NCBI GenBank assembly: GCA_963977065.1 | Contig: CAXBNF010000001.1 | Coordinates: 124,001 to 188,000, forward strand | Source: Planktosalinus sp963977065 | GTDB lineage: Bacteria > Bacteroidota > Bacteroidia > Flavobacteriales > Flavobacteriaceae | DNA length: 64,000 nucleotides | Direction: 5' to 3' | Shown here: positions 61,652-64,000 of the stretch, piece by piece | How positions within the stretch are numbered: the first letter of the stretch is position 1 | Layout: every line of letters starts with the position of its first letter | Translations under genes and position numbers: made by a program | Notes under the pieces: generated by a model | The model's database searches: none | What the model was told of the DNA's origin: nothing | What the model saw: only the letters and a program-made list of their open reading frames with translations

Positions 61652-61682
61652 AAAAAATCCGCTGAATTAGCGGATTTTTTTT
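61652..61682. terminator. Shared terminator of tatA and DUF4837
   Basis: AAAAAATCCGCT / AGCGGATTTTTT with a 5-nt loop: T-run on both strands, so it can serve both convergent genes. It overlaps the DUF4837 stop. Confidence 0.75.
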
Positions 61683-62661
61683 ATTCAAATTTGAACGATT
61701 GAATGATGGCTTCCAATTCAAACTGATAATCTCTTTTATCGATTGACGGTGCAAAGGTAAAGCCCTCAACAACCAGATTTCTGTTATTTTGTTCATCCCT
61801 TATAATGTAATTTACAAAGGGTCCTGCCATAAAAAAGTTATATACTTCCCAGGTTCCTTTCGTTTGATAAGCAAATTTTCCATTGACTTCAGATTCAAAA
61901 AGGTAAGGGGAATAGGCTTTTTCAGTAATCATATAGCTGTTGTCAACAGGCCCCGGAATATGGGTTTTCCCAATGGAATCTCTCATTGTAATTATATCCT
62001 TAATTCGTGTTGAATCATTTTGAAAGTAATTAAGCGGCATTTCATAAATCAATAAATTTAAATCTCCGGAACGGATATCCTTTCTAAGCCAGGCAAAATT
62101 GTTTGTAAGCTTCCCAATGCGATAAACAGATGGCGCAATAAAGCTCACTCCAAGGCTGTCTTTGATGGGTTTTGTATCAAAAAGGGAAAGTGACATCCTT
62201 CTTTGCTTTTCTTTTATTTCGGTTTTTTGAAAACTTTGAATCATTTCATTAGCCTTTTCATCAATGAGTTGAATAAGTTCTTCATTTGAATTTGCGCTTA
62301 TAAATATCCCATTTTGCGGTTTTGCATAATGATCTATGGCATACTTAAATTGTTTTTCTTCTCCTTTTTTTACAAAAATAAAAAGTCGGTTTTTTTGTGT
62401 GAATCCATCAAAGGAGCCTGGGGGTAGTTGGTTAATACTGAAAAGGGGTTCCTCTTGAGGAAGCCCGTCAACGGTGGCGGCAAAATTCTTTCTAATGACT
62501 TCTCCCACTTCTCCCTCCCAAAGAATATCGTCAATGATCACTTGAAGGTTGTTGATGTTTCCGGAAGAAGCAGGTAGCATTGCCTGTTTTTGTTCCTTAG
62601 TCTCTTCACAAGAAATCATTGCTAAAAAGAGGAATGCAACAAATACAAGATTTTTTCTCAT
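61681..62661 (-). CDS. DUF4837 lipoprotein
   Basis: 326-aa lipoprotein with lipobox MISC (Cys18). The mature part has two similar-looking beta-alpha halves (INNLQVIIDDILWEGEVGEV; WLRKDIRSGDLNLLIYEMPL) as in the DUF4837 family of Bacteroidota. Function unknown. It follows the lytic transglycosylase gene by 35 bp on the same strand, so it may act at the cell wall. Confidence 0.87.
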   Translation of the reverse strand: MRKNLVFVAFLFLAMISCEETKEQKQAMLPASSGNINNLQVIIDDILWEGEVGEVIRKNFAATVDGLPQEEPLFSINQLPPGSFDGFTQKNRLFIFVKKGEEKQFKYAIDHYAKPQNGIFISANSNEELIQLIDEKANEMIQSFQKTEIKEKQRRMSLSLFDTKPIKDSLGVSFIAPSVYRIGKLTNNFAWLRKDIRSGDLNLLIYEMPLNYFQNDSTRIKDIITMRDSIGKTHIPGPVDNSYMITEKAYSPYLFESEVNGKFAYQTKGTWEVYNFFMAGPFVNYIIRDEQNNRNLVVEGFTFAPSIDKRDYQFELEAIIQSFKFE

Positions 62662-62696
62662 TGTTAAAATTTTTAGTGAGTTTGCATATACTTAAA

Positions 62697-64000
62697 TCAC
62701 CCTTTTGAAATTTTTAATTTCATTCCGGGTTTTAGTTTAGTACCACTAATATCGTTCCACTTTTTTAAATTATCAACACTCACTCCCGGGAGTTTTTGTG
62801 CAATGCTCCATAAAGAGTCACCGCTTCTTACTACATATTCTTTAGTTGATCCATTTGAGGCATTACTTTGAGTAACGACTGTTGCGTTTGGTTTTTGCCC
62901 TTTTGGATAGATTGTAAGCCGTTGACCAATACGCAAATTATTGTTTTTTAAGTTGTTCCAATTTTTTATGTTATTTACACTAACGCCATATTGATTAGCT
63001 ATTTTTCCTAAGAAATCGCCACTTTTTACACGATAGGTGATTTGCTGCTCTTGAGCATAAAATTCTGGTAAGGCCTTTTTGTTTTCTTCTGCTTTTTTAT
63101 TAATGTAAGCATAAATCAGTTCCTCATTACTTACAAAAGTGCCTAAAATATCTAATGGAAGTCTAAGCGTATAGTTTTTACCCTCGATAAAAGGTATAAT
63201 TTCCAACTTATATGAAGGGTTTAAAAACTGCAATTCCTCTTTTGAAATGTCGATTAACTCAGTGATATCGTCAAAGCTAAGTGTTTGTTTTATGTGAATA
63301 GTATCGGTTTCATAATAGGGCAAGCCGGTTTTAGGCAGTTTAAAGCCGTGTTCTTCAGCATATTCAAAAATATACATGGTTGCTAAAAAAGCGGGTACAT
63401 AACCGGCTGTTTCACGAGGTAAATTGTTTCTTATGAGCCAGTAATTGGTTTCGCCGTTTGAGCGTCTAATAGCCCTGGACACGTTGCCCGGACCGGCGTT
63501 GTATGATGCTAATGCTAAATCCCAATCATTGAACATGGAATAGAGAAGGCTTAGGTATTTTGCGGCAGATTCTGTTGCTCTCAAGGGGTCTGAACGTTCA
63601 TCAACATATGAAGTCACTTCCATTCCATACATCTTTCCGGTAGGATACATAAACTGCCATAAACCCGTTGCGCCCACTCTGGATTTTGCTCTTGGATTTA
63701 GTGCAGATTCAACAATAGCAAGATATTTAAGCTCCAAAGGTATGTTGTGTTTATCCAATTCCTGCTCAAACATGGGGAAGTAATAATTACTAAGGTTCAT
63801 TAGGCGTTGCAATGATGTTTTTCTACTCTTTAAATAGCGCTTAATAATGTTTTCAAGAGAAGGAGAATACGCTATATTAAAAGGAGTTTTTGCGTCAAGC
63901 AGTGCTAGCCTTTCTTTTAAAAGCTCTGTTGGCAGATCTTCGAGTACTGTTTCTTCCTGGAGTGTATCAGCTTCTTTAATAAAAGCATTCATTTCTTCAA
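62697..64000 (-). CDS. MltD-like lytic transglycosylase with LysM repeats, 5' end outside window
   Basis: Membrane-bound lytic transglycosylase. The GH23 catalytic domain shows the Glu in LAIVESALNPRAKSRVGATG, followed by LWQFMYPTGKMYGM and LALASYNAGPGNVSRAI. Two LysM peptidoglycan-binding modules are at the C-terminus (about 320-360 and 385-430; YRVKSGDFLGKIANQYGVSV and YVVRSGDSLWSIAQKLPGVS). The first Met in frame is at 63992 with no signal peptide, and the frame stays open to the edge, so the N-terminus lies outside. Confidence 0.93.
   Translation of the reverse strand, partial: EEMNAFIKEADTLQEETVLEDLPTELLKERLALLDAKTPFNIAYSPSLENIIKRYLKSRKTSLQRLMNLSNYYFPMFEQELDKHNIPLELKYLAIVESALNPRAKSRVGATGLWQFMYPTGKMYGMEVTSYVDERSDPLRATESAAKYLSLLYSMFNDWDLALASYNAGPGNVSRAIRRSNGETNYWLIRNNLPRETAGYVPAFLATMYIFEYAEEHGFKLPKTGLPYYETDTIHIKQTLSFDDITELIDISKEELQFLNPSYKLEIIPFIEGKNYTLRLPLDILGTFVSNEELIYAYINKKAEENKKALPEFYAQEQQITYRVKSGDFLGKIANQYGVSVNNIKNWNNLKNNNLRIGQRLTIYPKGQKPNATVVTQSNASNGSTKEYVVRSGDSLWSIAQKLPGVSVDNLKKWNDISGTKLKPGMKLKISKG

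Noticed and set aside
1..64000. tRNA, rRNA, tmRNA or RNase P RNA genes
   Set aside because: No cloverleaf-like or conserved RNA sequence stood out in any gap; the longer gaps are explained by promoters, repeats and terminators.

Overview
The window is chromosomal DNA from a member of the Bacteroidota, almost certainly family Flavobacteriaceae. The evidence is low GC content, gliding/type IX secretion genes (gldH, sprE/porW, a cargo protein with a type A sorting domain), Bacteroidota-only families (DUF4292, DUF4254, DUF4837, DUF6341, DUF6427, DUF6909, PSP1/RicT with a Cys-rich head), an ATP synthase operon lacking atpD/atpC, and promoters of the TTTG-N17-19-TAnnTTTG type. I saw no rRNA, tRNA, CRISPR array, prophage or transposase.

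Layout. 1-5 kb (minus): ricT-gldH-pbp1A (the last cut by the window edge) and trhO. 5-8.3 kb (plus): recA, then an ECF sigma factor with a partner predicted to span both membranes. 8.4-14.3 kb: plsC and trpS divide around a 162-bp imperfect palindrome, followed by a T9SS cargo protein, dprA, a HU-like/SPOR protein and an acyl-CoA thioesterase. 14.3-21.2 kb (minus): flippase, dut, sugar nucleotidyltransferase, TPR protein, DUF4292 lipoprotein and an EnvC-like protein, with a yefM-yoeB toxin-antitoxin pair between the flippase and dut. 21.2-31.3 kb (minus): an orphan lipoprotein, a small barrel, then sprE, bactofilin, atpZ, a membrane protein and atpB-E-F-H-A-G. 31.5-38.7 kb: a PaaE-like reductase, GT9, DUF4254, a probable restriction-modification pair, DUF6427, DUF6341 and purD.

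38.8-57.2 kb is a surface-polysaccharide locus, almost all minus strand and visibly more AT-rich in its middle. It holds a chain-length protein, Wzx flippase, pyruvyl transferase, three polymerase/ligase-like membrane proteins, GT4, GT2 and WecG/TagA glycosyltransferases, a methyltransferase, Ugd, UDP-xylose synthase and a WbaP-type initiating phosphotransferase. A leucine-rich-repeat lipoprotein and a gene remnant sit among them. Ugd plus UDP-xylose synthase suggests that UDP-glucuronate and UDP-xylose are made for the polymer. 57.2-64 kb carries DUF6909, a GH3-family enzyme, an M23 peptidase, tatA, DUF4837 and a LysM lytic transglycosylase cut by the window end.

Much of the window serves the envelope: peptidoglycan synthesis and remodelling, lipoproteins, T9SS/gliding and exopolysaccharide export. 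The most interesting items are the predicted dual-membrane anti-sigma factor, the yefM-yoeB insertion with two GTAC palindromes 12 bp apart, the divergent palindrome at 9.2 kb, the hairpin behind atpE, the probable R-M insertion, and a nucleosidase-like C-terminus in DUF6909.
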